This document shows, piece by piece, positions 42,253-49,943 of a stretch of 64,000 nt of DNA. Source of the DNA: Streptomyces abyssomicinicus (lineage in GTDB: Bacteria > Actinomycetota > Actinomycetes > Streptomycetales > Streptomycetaceae); assembly GCF_008974245.1 (NCBI RefSeq), contig NZ_BBZI01000005.1, positions 654,180 through 718,179 on the forward strand. The letters are read 5' to 3'. Positions within the stretch are counted from its first letter, which is position 1. Each line of letters begins with the position of its first letter. Under the pieces are notes generated by a model. It worked only from the letters and a program-made list of their open reading frames with translations, made no database searches and was not told where the DNA came from. The translations under genes and the position numbers were made by a program.

Positions 42253-45026
42253 CACCCCCGCACGGCCGTGGGCCGGACCCTCGGGACACGGACGCCGCGG
42301 TTGCGGACGGCGCGTTGCCGGGCATCGCGGTTCCGGGCGCGCCGGGTTCGCCGGGCGCGGATGCCCTTGGCTCCGGCAGGGCAGGTCGCGGTGACGGCGC
42401 CGGGCCCGACGGCGCCGGGCCCGACGGCGCCGGGCCCGACGGAGCGGGGACCCTGGACGACGACGCGGCGCGGGACGGCGCCGGGTCGCCGGACGACGCC
42501 GGACGGCCGGGCGCGGACACGGGGCTGGGTCCGTCGCCGGGCGAGGCGGACAGGCCCGTCCAAGGCGAGGGGCCTGCCGAGGCGGCGCGGCGTGCGCTGC
42601 GGGTGGCGCGCGCCCTCACGCGTCCCTCCGCGTCCGCGGAGCGGGCACCGGAAGGTTCCGGCCCCGCCCCGCGCCCTGCCGCCACCGGCTCGGCCGGGTC
42701 CCGCCCGTCCGCCGCGGCCCGTGCGGCCATCCGTCGCCGCTCACCCGCGCCGGAGGCCGCCGCGCAGGACGGCGGCACGGGGGAGAGCGGCGAGGCACGG
42801 CCGGCGGCCCCGGAACAGCCCCGCCCGGCAGAACGCGCCCGCGAGGCACTGCGCGCGGCGCGGGCCGCCGAGATCCGCGCTGCGGCGGACGGGGGAGCCA
42901 CCGGAGCGACCCCGTCCGCCGGAGCCGAGGCCGCCGCGCGGGCGGCATCGCGGGACGCCGGCCCCACACCCCGGAGCGGCCGGCCCGGGCCGGCCTCCGC
43001 CGCCGGGAGCACCGCAAGCGCCGCGGGCAGCGGCGGCGCCACCTCCGCAACCGGTGGCGCCTCCGCAACCGGTGGCGCCTCCGCAACCGGTGGCGCCTCC
43101 GCAACCGGTGGCGCCTCCGCAACTGGCGGCGCCGGGCGAGCCTGGAGCACCGGGGTGACCGGAGGTGCCGGGAGCGAGGGATCCGTCGAGGGCTCCGGCA
43201 GTGCCGGGGGCGTCGGGTACGTCGGAGTCGACGGTGGTGCCGGGCAGACCGGTTTCGGTGCGAGCCGTGGGGGTGCCGCAGGCACCGCAGGGACCGGGGG
43301 CGTCGGACAGGACCGGAGCACCGGGGTGACCGGAGGTGCCGGGAGCACAGGGAGAACCGGGAGCGTCGGGAACACCGGAGGCTCTGGGGACGCGGGAGGC
43401 GGCGAGGGCACCGGAGGCTCCGGGGACGCGGGAGGCGGCGGGGGCACCGGAGGCTCCGGGGACACCGGGGGCGCCCGGGACACCATACGTGCCGGGGGCA
43501 CGCGAGGTACCGGGGACCGGCGGACCGCCACGTCCGGCGCGGCCGGGAGAGCCCGGACCCCCGGGGAGGCGGAGGCCGACGCCGAGCACCGCCGCGCGGG
43601 TCGCCCCGCCCCGAAGGGTGGCTCCGGCGAGCCGGAGGACGGTCGGCCCACCCTGGAGGCCGGCGCCCCGGAAACGCTTCCGCGGGAGCACCCCGTGCCG
43701 GCGGCCAGGCCCCGCGCCGTCGCCGGTGAGCGCCGTCTGACCTTCGACCGGCTTCCCCCGCGCGAGGAGGGCGCCGCCCTCGCCGGGACGCCGTGGGGGG
43801 AGGCCTGGCTGACCGCGCTGACCGAGCGGGCGCTGGACCCCGCCCGGCTGGCCCGTGGCCGGCGGTACGCGGAGGGCGGCCGGGTCGACGCGATCACCGT
43901 GACGCCCGGCCTGGTCATCGCCTACGTGCACGGGAGCCGACCGCGCCCCTACCGGGCCCAGGTCCGCGTCCGCACCCTGGACGACGACGAGTGGGAGGCG
44001 TTCCTGGACGCCGTGGCCGAGCGGCCCGGCCACATCGCGGCGCTGCTCGACCGGCAGTTGCCCGAGGCCCTGCTCGAGGGCGGCGTCGGTTCGCCGCTGC
44101 TGCCGCGCCGGGGCGACCTGCTGCCGTTCTGCGGCTGCCCCGACACCGGCCGCCCCTGCAAGCACGCCGCCGCGCTCTGCTACCAGACCGCCCGCCTCCT
44201 CGACGCGGACCCGTTCGCGCTGCTCCTGCTGCGCGGCCGGAGCGAACAGGAGATCCTCGACGCCCTCACCCGGCGCAACGCCGCGCACGCCGCCCGGGCC
44301 GCCGCCGAGGCCCGTGCCGCGAGGGACCGCGACCCCGCCGTGCCGCAGGGAGTGCGGGCCACCAAAGCCCTGTCCCGCGCAGCTTCCGGCCTCCCGCCGC
44401 TGCCCGCCCTGCTGCCGCCTCCCGCGCACCCCGGTCACCCGCCCGCCTTTCCGGCAGCCCCCGGCGGACCCGACCCGTACGCGCTGGACCAGCTGGCGAC
44501 CCACGCCGCCGCCCGTGCCCACGCGCTGCTGACCACGGGTGAGGACCCGGTGGGCGGTCTGACGCTCTGGCAGGACGCGGTGCGCGTCGCCGCCGCCCGT
44601 CCCGGCTCGGGTCTCACGGCCGCCACCCGCACCTTGTACTCCTCCCTGGCCGCGGCGGCCGGCCGGACCCCCGTCGACCTGGCCCGCGCGGTCGCCGCCT
44701 GGCGGCAGGGCGGGCCGGCGGGTCTGGACGTGCTGGAGGGCGACCCGTGGGACCCGCCCGCCGGCCGCTTCGACCGTGCCCGCCCCCTGCTGATGGCGGC
44801 CGGACTGGCCCCGTTCCGCCCGTGGCGCAACCGCCTCACCCACCCGGTGGGTCACGCACAGCTCCGGCTCGGCCAGGACAACCTCTGGTACGCCTACGAG
44901 TCCGAGCCGGACGCCGACGACTGGTGGCCGCGCGGCACCGCCGACCCCGACCCGGTGGCCGCCCTCACCGCCCTGGGCCCCGGCCTCGACCCGGCCGAAC
45001 TGCCCCCGGAGCCGCCGCACCACTGA
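42249..45026 (+). CDS. SWIM zinc-finger protein with long glycine-rich repeat expansion
   Basis: The 925-aa protein has a SWIM zinc finger FCGCPDTGRPCKHAAAL (Cys628, Cys630, Cys637, His639), preceded by a conserved domain from about residue 497 (TFDRLPPREEG, RGRRYAEGGRV). A C-terminal domain with GQDNLWYAYESEPDADDWWP follows. SWIM domains bind DNA or protein and accompany SNF2 ATPases. The first 490 residues are low-complexity: GPDGA repeats, charged ARxALRAAR segments, five SATGGA units and a Gly/Ser/Thr/Asp tract at about 218-437. Third-position GC drops in that tract. ATG overlaps the SNF2 stop by 4 bp. Confidence 0.85.
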   Translation: MTPPHGRGPDPRDTDAAVADGALPGIAVPGAPGSPGADALGSGRAGRGDGAGPDGAGPDGAGPDGAGTLDDDAARDGAGSPDDAGRPGADTGLGPSPGEADRPVQGEGPAEAARRALRVARALTRPSASAERAPEGSGPAPRPAATGSAGSRPSAAARAAIRRRSPAPEAAAQDGGTGESGEARPAAPEQPRPAERAREALRAARAAEIRAAADGGATGATPSAGAEAAARAASRDAGPTPRSGRPGPASAAGSTASAAGSGGATSATGGASATGGASATGGASATGGASATGGAGRAWSTGVTGGAGSEGSVEGSGSAGGVGYVGVDGGAGQTGFGASRGGAAGTAGTGGVGQDRSTGVTGGAGSTGRTGSVGNTGGSGDAGGGEGTGGSGDAGGGGGTGGSGDTGGARDTIRAGGTRGTGDRRTATSGAAGRARTPGEAEADAEHRRAGRPAPKGGSGEPEDGRPTLEAGAPETLPREHPVPAARPRAVAGERRLTFDRLPPREEGAALAGTPWGEAWLTALTERALDPARLARGRRYAEGGRVDAITVTPGLVIAYVHGSRPRPYRAQVRVRTLDDDEWEAFLDAVAERPGHIAALLDRQLPEALLEGGVGSPLLPRRGDLLPFCGCPDTGRPCKHAAALCYQTARLLDADPFALLLLRGRSEQEILDALTRRNAAHAARAAAEARAARDRDPAVPQGVRATKALSRAASGLPPLPALLPPPAHPGHPPAFPAAPGGPDPYALDQLATHAAARAHALLTTGEDPVGGLTLWQDAVRVAAARPGSGLTAATRTLYSSLAAAAGRTPVDLARAVAAWRQGGPAGLDVLEGDPWDPPAGRFDRARPLLMAAGLAPFRPWRNRLTHPVGHAQLRLGQDNLWYAYESEPDADDWWPRGTADPDPVAALTALGPGLDPAELPPEPPHH
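42396..43470 (+). repeat. In-frame tandem repeats inside the SWIM gene
   Basis: Three blocks lie in frame. A 15-bp unit GGCGCCGGGCCCGAC is repeated three times at 42396-42440. Five 18-bp units TCCGCAACCGGTGGCGCC lie at 43044-43133, the last with two changes. A 36-bp Gly-rich unit is repeated about 2.7 times at 43374-43470. A separate 32-bp direct repeat lies at 43144-43175 and 43315-43346. All unit lengths except the last (dispersed) one are multiples of three, so changes in copy number would keep the frame. Confidence 0.85.
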
Positions 45027-45213
45027 CGGGCAACGGCGCACACGACGGGGCCACGCAGGGCACGGCCGTGCGGCGGCCGGACCGGTGGCCGAACCGATGG
45101 CGGGGCCGGTGGCCATCCTCCGGGTGGCACCCGTACGCGCCGGGTGTACGCCCCCTCGGCGGTGTCGGGGTCTCCGGATGGGCGCCGGAGGATCTGTCAA
45201 CAAGCCTTGGGGC

Positions 45214-46761
45214 ATGACGAGTTCACCGCACCTCCGGCCCCGAAGGGCCGTCCTGGCCGCCCTGTCCGCCGTCACCGTCGCCGCGACCCTGACCGCCGTG
45301 GCACCCGCTCTCCCGTCGCACGCGGCCCCCGCCACCGCGCCCACCGGTCCGGCCCCGCTCGACTGGCGTCCCTGTCCGGTGGCCGGGGGTCCCGAGGGAC
45401 AGGAGTGCGCCGACCTGTCCGTCCCGCTCGACCACGCGGATCCCGACGGTCCCCGGATCACGCTCGCGGTGTCCCGGGTGGCCTCCGGCGACCCGTCCCG
45501 GCGGCGCGGCACGCTCATGGTCGTCCCCGGCGGGCCCGGCAGTTCGGGGGTGAAGCGGCTCACCGGGACGGCGCAGGCGCTCCGCGCCCAACTGGGCGAC
45601 GCCTACGACCTGGTGGCGTTCGACCCGCGCGGTGTCGGCGGCAGCTCCCGCGCCGGGTGCGGGATCGCCGCCGAGGACCGTCATCTGGTCACCCTGCGGT
45701 CCTGGCCGGCCGCCGACGGCTCGGTCACCGCCAACGCGGCCCGCTCCCGCCGGATCGCCGAGGCGTGCCGGCACAACGGCGGCGCCCTGGTCCGCAGCTT
45801 CAGCACCGCCAACGAGGTCCGTGACCTCGAGCGGCTGCGCCTCGCCCTCGGCGAGGACAGGCTGTCGGTCTGGGGAACCTCCTACGGCGCCTACGTGACG
45901 GCCGTGTACGCCCAGAAGTACCCGCAGCGCACCGACCGGCTGGTCCTCGACAGCACGGCCGACCCCGACCCGGCGAAGGTGGCGCGGGGCTGGCTGGCGA
46001 ACATGGCGCCGGCAGCCGCCCAGAGGTTCCCGGACTTCGCCGCCTGGGCCGCCGACCCGGCGCGCGAGAAGGACGCCCTGCGGACGGCCCGGCGGCCCGA
46101 GGACGTCGAGCCGCTCTTCCTCGCCCTCGCCGAGAGCCTCGACCGGAGGCCCAGGAAGACGGCCACCCCGGGCGTCCCGCTCGACGGGGCCCGGCTCCGC
46201 CAGGCCCTCCAGAACGCCCTGTACGACGACGACCTCTTCCCCGGCCTGGCCCGCCTGCTGATCGACGCCCAGGACCCCGGGGCGACGCCGGTCCTGCCCG
46301 GCGAGCTCGCCGGCCCGCTGCCCGACGAGGACGCCGCGGTCACGGTGGCCACCATCTGCAACGACGTCGCCTGGCCCCGGGCGGTCCCCGCCTACGCGCG
46401 TGCGGTGGCCGAGGACCGACGGCGTCACCCCCTCACCGACGGCATGCCGGTCAACGTCCCGCCCTGCGCGTTCTGGAAGACCCCGCCGGCCGACGTGCCG
46501 GCCCGGATCACCGACGAAGGGCCGTCGAACATCCTGATGATCCAGAACCTGCGCGACCCCGCCACCCCCCACTTCGGCGCGCTCGCGATGCGCGAGGCGC
46601 TCGGGGACCGGGCCCGTCTGGTCACCGTCGACCGGGGCGGCCACGGCGTCTACCTCAACAACGGCAACGCCTGCGGTGACGGCGCCGTCACCGCCTTCCT
46701 GACCGGGGGAAGGCGCCCCGCGCACGACATCCGCTGCGAGGACCGGCCCGCCCTCCGGTGA
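45214..46761 (+). CDS. Secreted alpha/beta-hydrolase, tripeptidyl-aminopeptidase-like (SlpD/E, TAP family)
   Basis: The 515-aa protein has an export signal (PRRAVLAALSAVTVAATL, cleavage near SHA-AP). Next come PLDWRPCPV with an early Cys, the oxyanion segment VVPGGPGSSG, DPRGVGGSS, and the nucleophile elbow WGTSYGAYV with Ser near residue 228. The catalytic Asp is in NLRDPATP and the His in DRGGHGVYL near the C-terminus, with a TAP-like C-terminal domain. These enzymes cleave tripeptides from N-termini outside the cell. ATG 45214; the upstream GTG-rich frame is not supported by a ribosome binding site. Confidence 0.9.
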   Translation: MTSSPHLRPRRAVLAALSAVTVAATLTAVAPALPSHAAPATAPTGPAPLDWRPCPVAGGPEGQECADLSVPLDHADPDGPRITLAVSRVASGDPSRRRGTLMVVPGGPGSSGVKRLTGTAQALRAQLGDAYDLVAFDPRGVGGSSRAGCGIAAEDRHLVTLRSWPAADGSVTANAARSRRIAEACRHNGGALVRSFSTANEVRDLERLRLALGEDRLSVWGTSYGAYVTAVYAQKYPQRTDRLVLDSTADPDPAKVARGWLANMAPAAAQRFPDFAAWAADPAREKDALRTARRPEDVEPLFLALAESLDRRPRKTATPGVPLDGARLRQALQNALYDDDLFPGLARLLIDAQDPGATPVLPGELAGPLPDEDAAVTVATICNDVAWPRAVPAYARAVAEDRRRHPLTDGMPVNVPPCAFWKTPPADVPARITDEGPSNILMIQNLRDPATPHFGALAMREALGDRARLVTVDRGGHGVYLNNGNACGDGAVTAFLTGGRRPAHDIRCEDRPALR

Positions 46762-46898
46762 CCTGCCTGCGGGTCACCCGCCTTCCGGTGACCTGCCTTC
46801 CGGTCACCCGCCCTCCGGTGTCCCGTTCGCCGACCGCTGTTCGCCCACGCCCCATCAGCCGGTGACGCCGGCGACCCGTTCGCCGTGACACGGCGAAA

Positions 46899-46940
46899 CC
46901 GAAGGCTCCGGACCGGTCCCACCCGGTCCGGAGCCTTCGG
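46899..46940 (+). terminator. Hairpin terminator, 18-bp perfect stem
   Basis: Arms 46899-46916 and 46923-46940 are perfectly complementary with a 6-nt loop. It lies 138 bp past the peptidase stop and separates it from the sulfatase cluster. Confidence 0.85.
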
Positions 46941-47232
46941 CCGCCATGACAGCTCTGTGGCAGTCGTGTTTCGTCCGGCCAGGATCCGTGGCACTCGCAT
47001 CGATCGCGTGATCGAATGATCGTCATGCCGTTCGCCCGATCCGGCCGTCCTGTGCCGCTCGCCCGTCTCCGGTCCACGCGCCGCGCCGACCACTGCGACC
47101 TGATCTGTCGCTGACCCGGCCTCCGCGGCCCGGGCACACCCGCCCCGCCGCGCCCGTTCGTCCCGAACACCGCTGCCCCGCCAACGACCGGGGCGGCGCG
47201 TCCATGCCCGGCACCACCGGCCTCGGCATGCC

Positions 47233-47280
47233 CCGCGTGACCGCGTGACCGCGTGACCGCGTGACCGCGTGACCACGTGA
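47233..47280. repeat. Six 8-bp tandem copies of CCGCGTGA
   Basis: Five perfect copies (47233-47272) and one with a single change (47273-47280) follow each other without gaps. The tract lies 105 bp before the first sulfatase start and may alter promoter spacing if copy number changes. Confidence 0.9.
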
Positions 47281-47384
47281 CCGCCCGATCGGAGCGACCG
47301 GCTCGCCCCGAGGACCCTTCCCCCGTGCCCCGTCGGCGTGCGCCTGACGGCAGGCGCGTCCCACCGCCGCTGAAAGGCACCTCC

Positions 47385-48806
47385 ATGAGCACAGACAACC
47401 GCACCGGCGTCTCCAGAAGAGCCCTGTTCGCCGGCGCCGCCGCGGCGGTGGTGGCCGCGGTGGCCGGGGCCACGGCAGCGACGCGCCCCGCGGCCGCCGT
47501 CGCCGAGGAACCAGGGGCGGCGGACACCGGACGCGGCGGCAGATCGCCCAACATCCTGCTGATCCTGCTGGACGACCTCGGGCGGGGCGAACTCGGTTCC
47601 TACGGGCAGCAGGTGATCCGAACCCCGGTGCTCGACGGCCTCGCCGCCCAGGGCGCGCGCTTCACCCAGGCCTACGCGGCGCCCTCCTGCGCACCGACGC
47701 GCGCCTCCCTGCTGACCGGACTGCACACCGGCCACGCGACGGTGAAGTCCAACGGCGACGCCGGCAAGGGCCTGCGGGCCGACGACGTCACGGTGGCCGA
47801 AGTGCTCCGCGCCGCCGGCTACACCACCGGGCACATCGGCAAGTGGGGGCTGGGACCGGACAACGGCGACAACCCCAGCCACCCCAACCGCCAGGGCTTC
47901 GACCACTTCTTCGGTCACATCAACCAGACCCACGCCCACGACTACTGGCCCACCTACCTGTGGCGCAACGGCGAGAAGGTCCACTACCCGGAGAACGAGA
48001 CGGCCGACGTCACCTACACCACCGACCTGTTCACCCAGGAGGCGCTGGAGTTCCTCGACCGCAACGGCGACGACCCGTTCTTCCTCTACCTGGCGTACAC
48101 CACCCCGCACGCTCCCAACGAGATACCCAGCGACGCCCCGTACAGCGACGAGGACTGGCCCCAGGGCGAACGCAACCACGCCGCGCAGGTCACCCACGTC
48201 GACGCGGAGATCGGCCGGGTCCTCGACAGGCTCGGCGAACTCGGCCTCGCCGATGACACCCTCGTCGTGGTGGCCAGCGACAACGGCCCCCACTCGGCGG
48301 GCGCGAAGTTCGAGCACGTCGGCAGCACGCTGCCGCACGACCCGGAGTTCTTCGACAGCAACGGGTCCTTCAGGGGCATCAAGTTCACCGTCTACGAGGG
48401 AGGCATCCGGATCCCGCTGATCGTCCGGCTCCCGCGAACCCTGCGGGACACCGGGGGGATCGCCGCCGGTTCGGTCGTCAACGACCCCGTCGCCGTCTGG
48501 GACTTCCTGCCGACGTTCGCCGAGGTCGCCGGAGCACCCGCCCCGCAGGCCCTGGACGGGGTCTCCTTCGTTCCCGCCCTGACCGGCCGCCGGCAGCCGG
48601 AGCACGACTACCTCTACTGGGAGCACGACCGCAAGGACCAGGCGGTCCGCTTCGGCAACTGGAAGGGCGTGCGCCCGAAGAACCGTCCCGTCGAGCTCTA
48701 CCACCTGAACCAGGACCCCGGCGAGAGCACCGACGTCGCGGCACGGCATCCGGCGCTCGTCCGCAAGGTGGAGCGGCTGTTCGCCGACGCGGTGGCGGAA
48801 GGCTGA
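47385..48806 (+). CDS. Exported sulfatase (type I, formylglycine-dependent), Tat signal
   Basis: The 473-aa alkaline-phosphatase-fold sulfatase has a Tat-type signal (VSRRALFAGAAAAVVAA). Metal-binding ILLILLDDLG lies near residue 62. The modification motif is CAPTRASLLTG, with Cys102 to be converted to formylglycine. HIGKWGLG, TTPHAPNEIP and VVASDNGPHS are further active-site blocks. The closing part (WKGVRPKNRPVELYHLNQDPGE) is the usual sulfatase C-terminus. ATG 47385 follows GAAAGG. The FGE gene starts 4 bp after its stop, so the enzyme and its activator are made together. Close in sequence to the third sulfatase (52021). Confidence 0.93.
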   Translation: MSTDNRTGVSRRALFAGAAAAVVAAVAGATAATRPAAAVAEEPGAADTGRGGRSPNILLILLDDLGRGELGSYGQQVIRTPVLDGLAAQGARFTQAYAAPSCAPTRASLLTGLHTGHATVKSNGDAGKGLRADDVTVAEVLRAAGYTTGHIGKWGLGPDNGDNPSHPNRQGFDHFFGHINQTHAHDYWPTYLWRNGEKVHYPENETADVTYTTDLFTQEALEFLDRNGDDPFFLYLAYTTPHAPNEIPSDAPYSDEDWPQGERNHAAQVTHVDAEIGRVLDRLGELGLADDTLVVVASDNGPHSAGAKFEHVGSTLPHDPEFFDSNGSFRGIKFTVYEGGIRIPLIVRLPRTLRDTGGIAAGSVVNDPVAVWDFLPTFAEVAGAPAPQALDGVSFVPALTGRRQPEHDYLYWEHDRKDQAVRFGNWKGVRPKNRPVELYHLNQDPGESTDVAARHPALVRKVERLFADAVAEG

Positions 48807-48809
48807 GCC

Positions 48810-49835
48810 GTGAGCTGCTGCGCCCCCTCGGCCGAGGGACACACCTCGTGCGGTGCCACGTCACAGGGCGGTGCCACGTCCTCGGGCGGCGGCCCGCTGA
48901 TCGGCACCCTCACGGTCGGACCGCCCGGGCCCTTCCGCCCCGCACCGGACGATCGCACCACCCGCGGTCAGGTACGCCTGCCCGGCGGCACCTTCACCAT
49001 GGGCGACGTCCAGGGCGAGGGCTACCCCGCCGACGGGGAGGGGCCGGTCCACCAGGTACGGCTCCGGCCGTTCCTCATCGACGCGACCACGGTCACCAAC
49101 GCGGCCTTCGCGGCGTTCGTCAAGGACACCGGGTACGTCACCGACGCCGAACGCCTCGGCGTCTCGGCCGTCTTCCACCTCGCGGTCCGTGCCGAACGCC
49201 CCGACATCCTCGGGCAGGCCGCCGGCACCCCGTGGTGGCTGACCGTCCGGGGCGCCTCCTGGAGGCGCCCGCACGGCCCGCTGTCCTCCGTCGCCGACCT
49301 GCAGAACCACCCGGTCACACAGGTCAGCTGGAACGACGCGCAGGCCTACTGCGCCTGGGCGGGCAAACGGCTGCCCACCGAGGCCGAGTGGGAGTACGCC
49401 GCCCGGGGCGGCCTCGAGGGCGCCCGGTTCCCGTGGGGGGACGAACTCACGCCCCGCGGGCGGTGGTCGTGCAACATCTGGCAGGGCGTCTTCCCCACCC
49501 ACAACACCGCGGAGGACGGCCACGTGACGACCGCGCCGGTGAAGTCCTACCGGCCCAACGGCCACGGGCTGTGGAACATGGTCGGCAACGTCTGGGAATG
49601 GTGCGCCGACACCTTCGCGGCGGACGCCTACGCGGCCCGGGCCGGCCGGACGCCCGTGGACGACCCCCGAGGCCCCTGGCACGACCCGGACCGGTCCGCG
49701 CCCCGCGTCATGCGCGGTGGCTCGTACCTGTGCCACGACTCGTACTGCTACCGGTACCGGGTCGCCGCCCGCTCCGCCAACACCGCCGACTCGGCCACCG
49801 GGAACATCGGCTTCCGCTGCGCCAACGACTCCTGA
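48810..49835 (+). CDS. Formylglycine-generating enzyme (FGE, SUMF1 family)
   Basis: It oxidises the Cys of CxPxR in sulfatases to formylglycine. The 341-aa protein has RLPGGTFTMGD near residue 55, HPVTQVSWNDAQAYCAWAGK near 170, RLPTEAEWEYAARGG and MVGNVWEWC. It also has MRGGSYLCHDSYCYRYR, in which Cys308 and Cys313 are the copper-binding active-site pair of true FGEs; this separates it from SUMF-like non-FGE proteins. The N-terminus is odd: MSCCAPSAEGHTSCG contains three Cys and a Ser/Gly linker. GTG 48810 lies 3 bp after the sulfatase stop. Cytoplasmic, acting before Tat/Sec export. Confidence 0.94.
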   Translation: MSCCAPSAEGHTSCGATSQGGATSSGGGPLIGTLTVGPPGPFRPAPDDRTTRGQVRLPGGTFTMGDVQGEGYPADGEGPVHQVRLRPFLIDATTVTNAAFAAFVKDTGYVTDAERLGVSAVFHLAVRAERPDILGQAAGTPWWLTVRGASWRRPHGPLSSVADLQNHPVTQVSWNDAQAYCAWAGKRLPTEAEWEYAARGGLEGARFPWGDELTPRGRWSCNIWQGVFPTHNTAEDGHVTTAPVKSYRPNGHGLWNMVGNVWEWCADTFAADAYAARAGRTPVDDPRGPWHDPDRSAPRVMRGGSYLCHDSYCYRYRVAARSANTADSATGNIGFRCANDS

Positions 49836-49943
49836 CACAGCGCCGTCGCCGCGTCGCCCCGTCCCCGTGGGCCCGCGACGCGGGCCGCACCGACACGCTC
49901 CGAATCCCCGCATCCCCGATCCCCGCATCCCCGAAGGATCCCG

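Larger units (their letters stand above)
46762..47384. other. 623-bp gene-free region: terminator and repeat-rich leader of the sulfatase cluster
   Basis: It contains short alternating repeats of CTTCCGGTGACCTGC/CCGGTCACCCGC type (46762-46825), the strong terminator at 46899-46940, an AT-richer stretch (46980-47030, with repeated GATCG) and an 8-bp tandem repeat at 47233-47280. Promoters for the sulfatase at 47385 should lie between 46990 and 47340. No coding frame is supported. Confidence 0.6.

Noticed and set aside
38839..42255. Minus-strand frame of over 1,100 codons opposite the SNF2 helicase
   Set aside because: The helicase on the plus strand has all SNF2 motifs; the antisense product is Gly/Glu/Arg-rich without recognisable domains.
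42741..45563. Minus-strand collagen-like frame opposite the SWIM gene
   Set aside because: The G-x-P pattern arises from the GC-rich repeats; outside the repeat tract the frame lacks any domain, while the plus strand has the SWIM finger and the 4-bp overlap with SNF2.
47233..47280. CRISPR-like array
   Set aside because: Units are 8 bp without spacers; this is a simple tandem repeat, as are the 18- and 27-bp tracts elsewhere.
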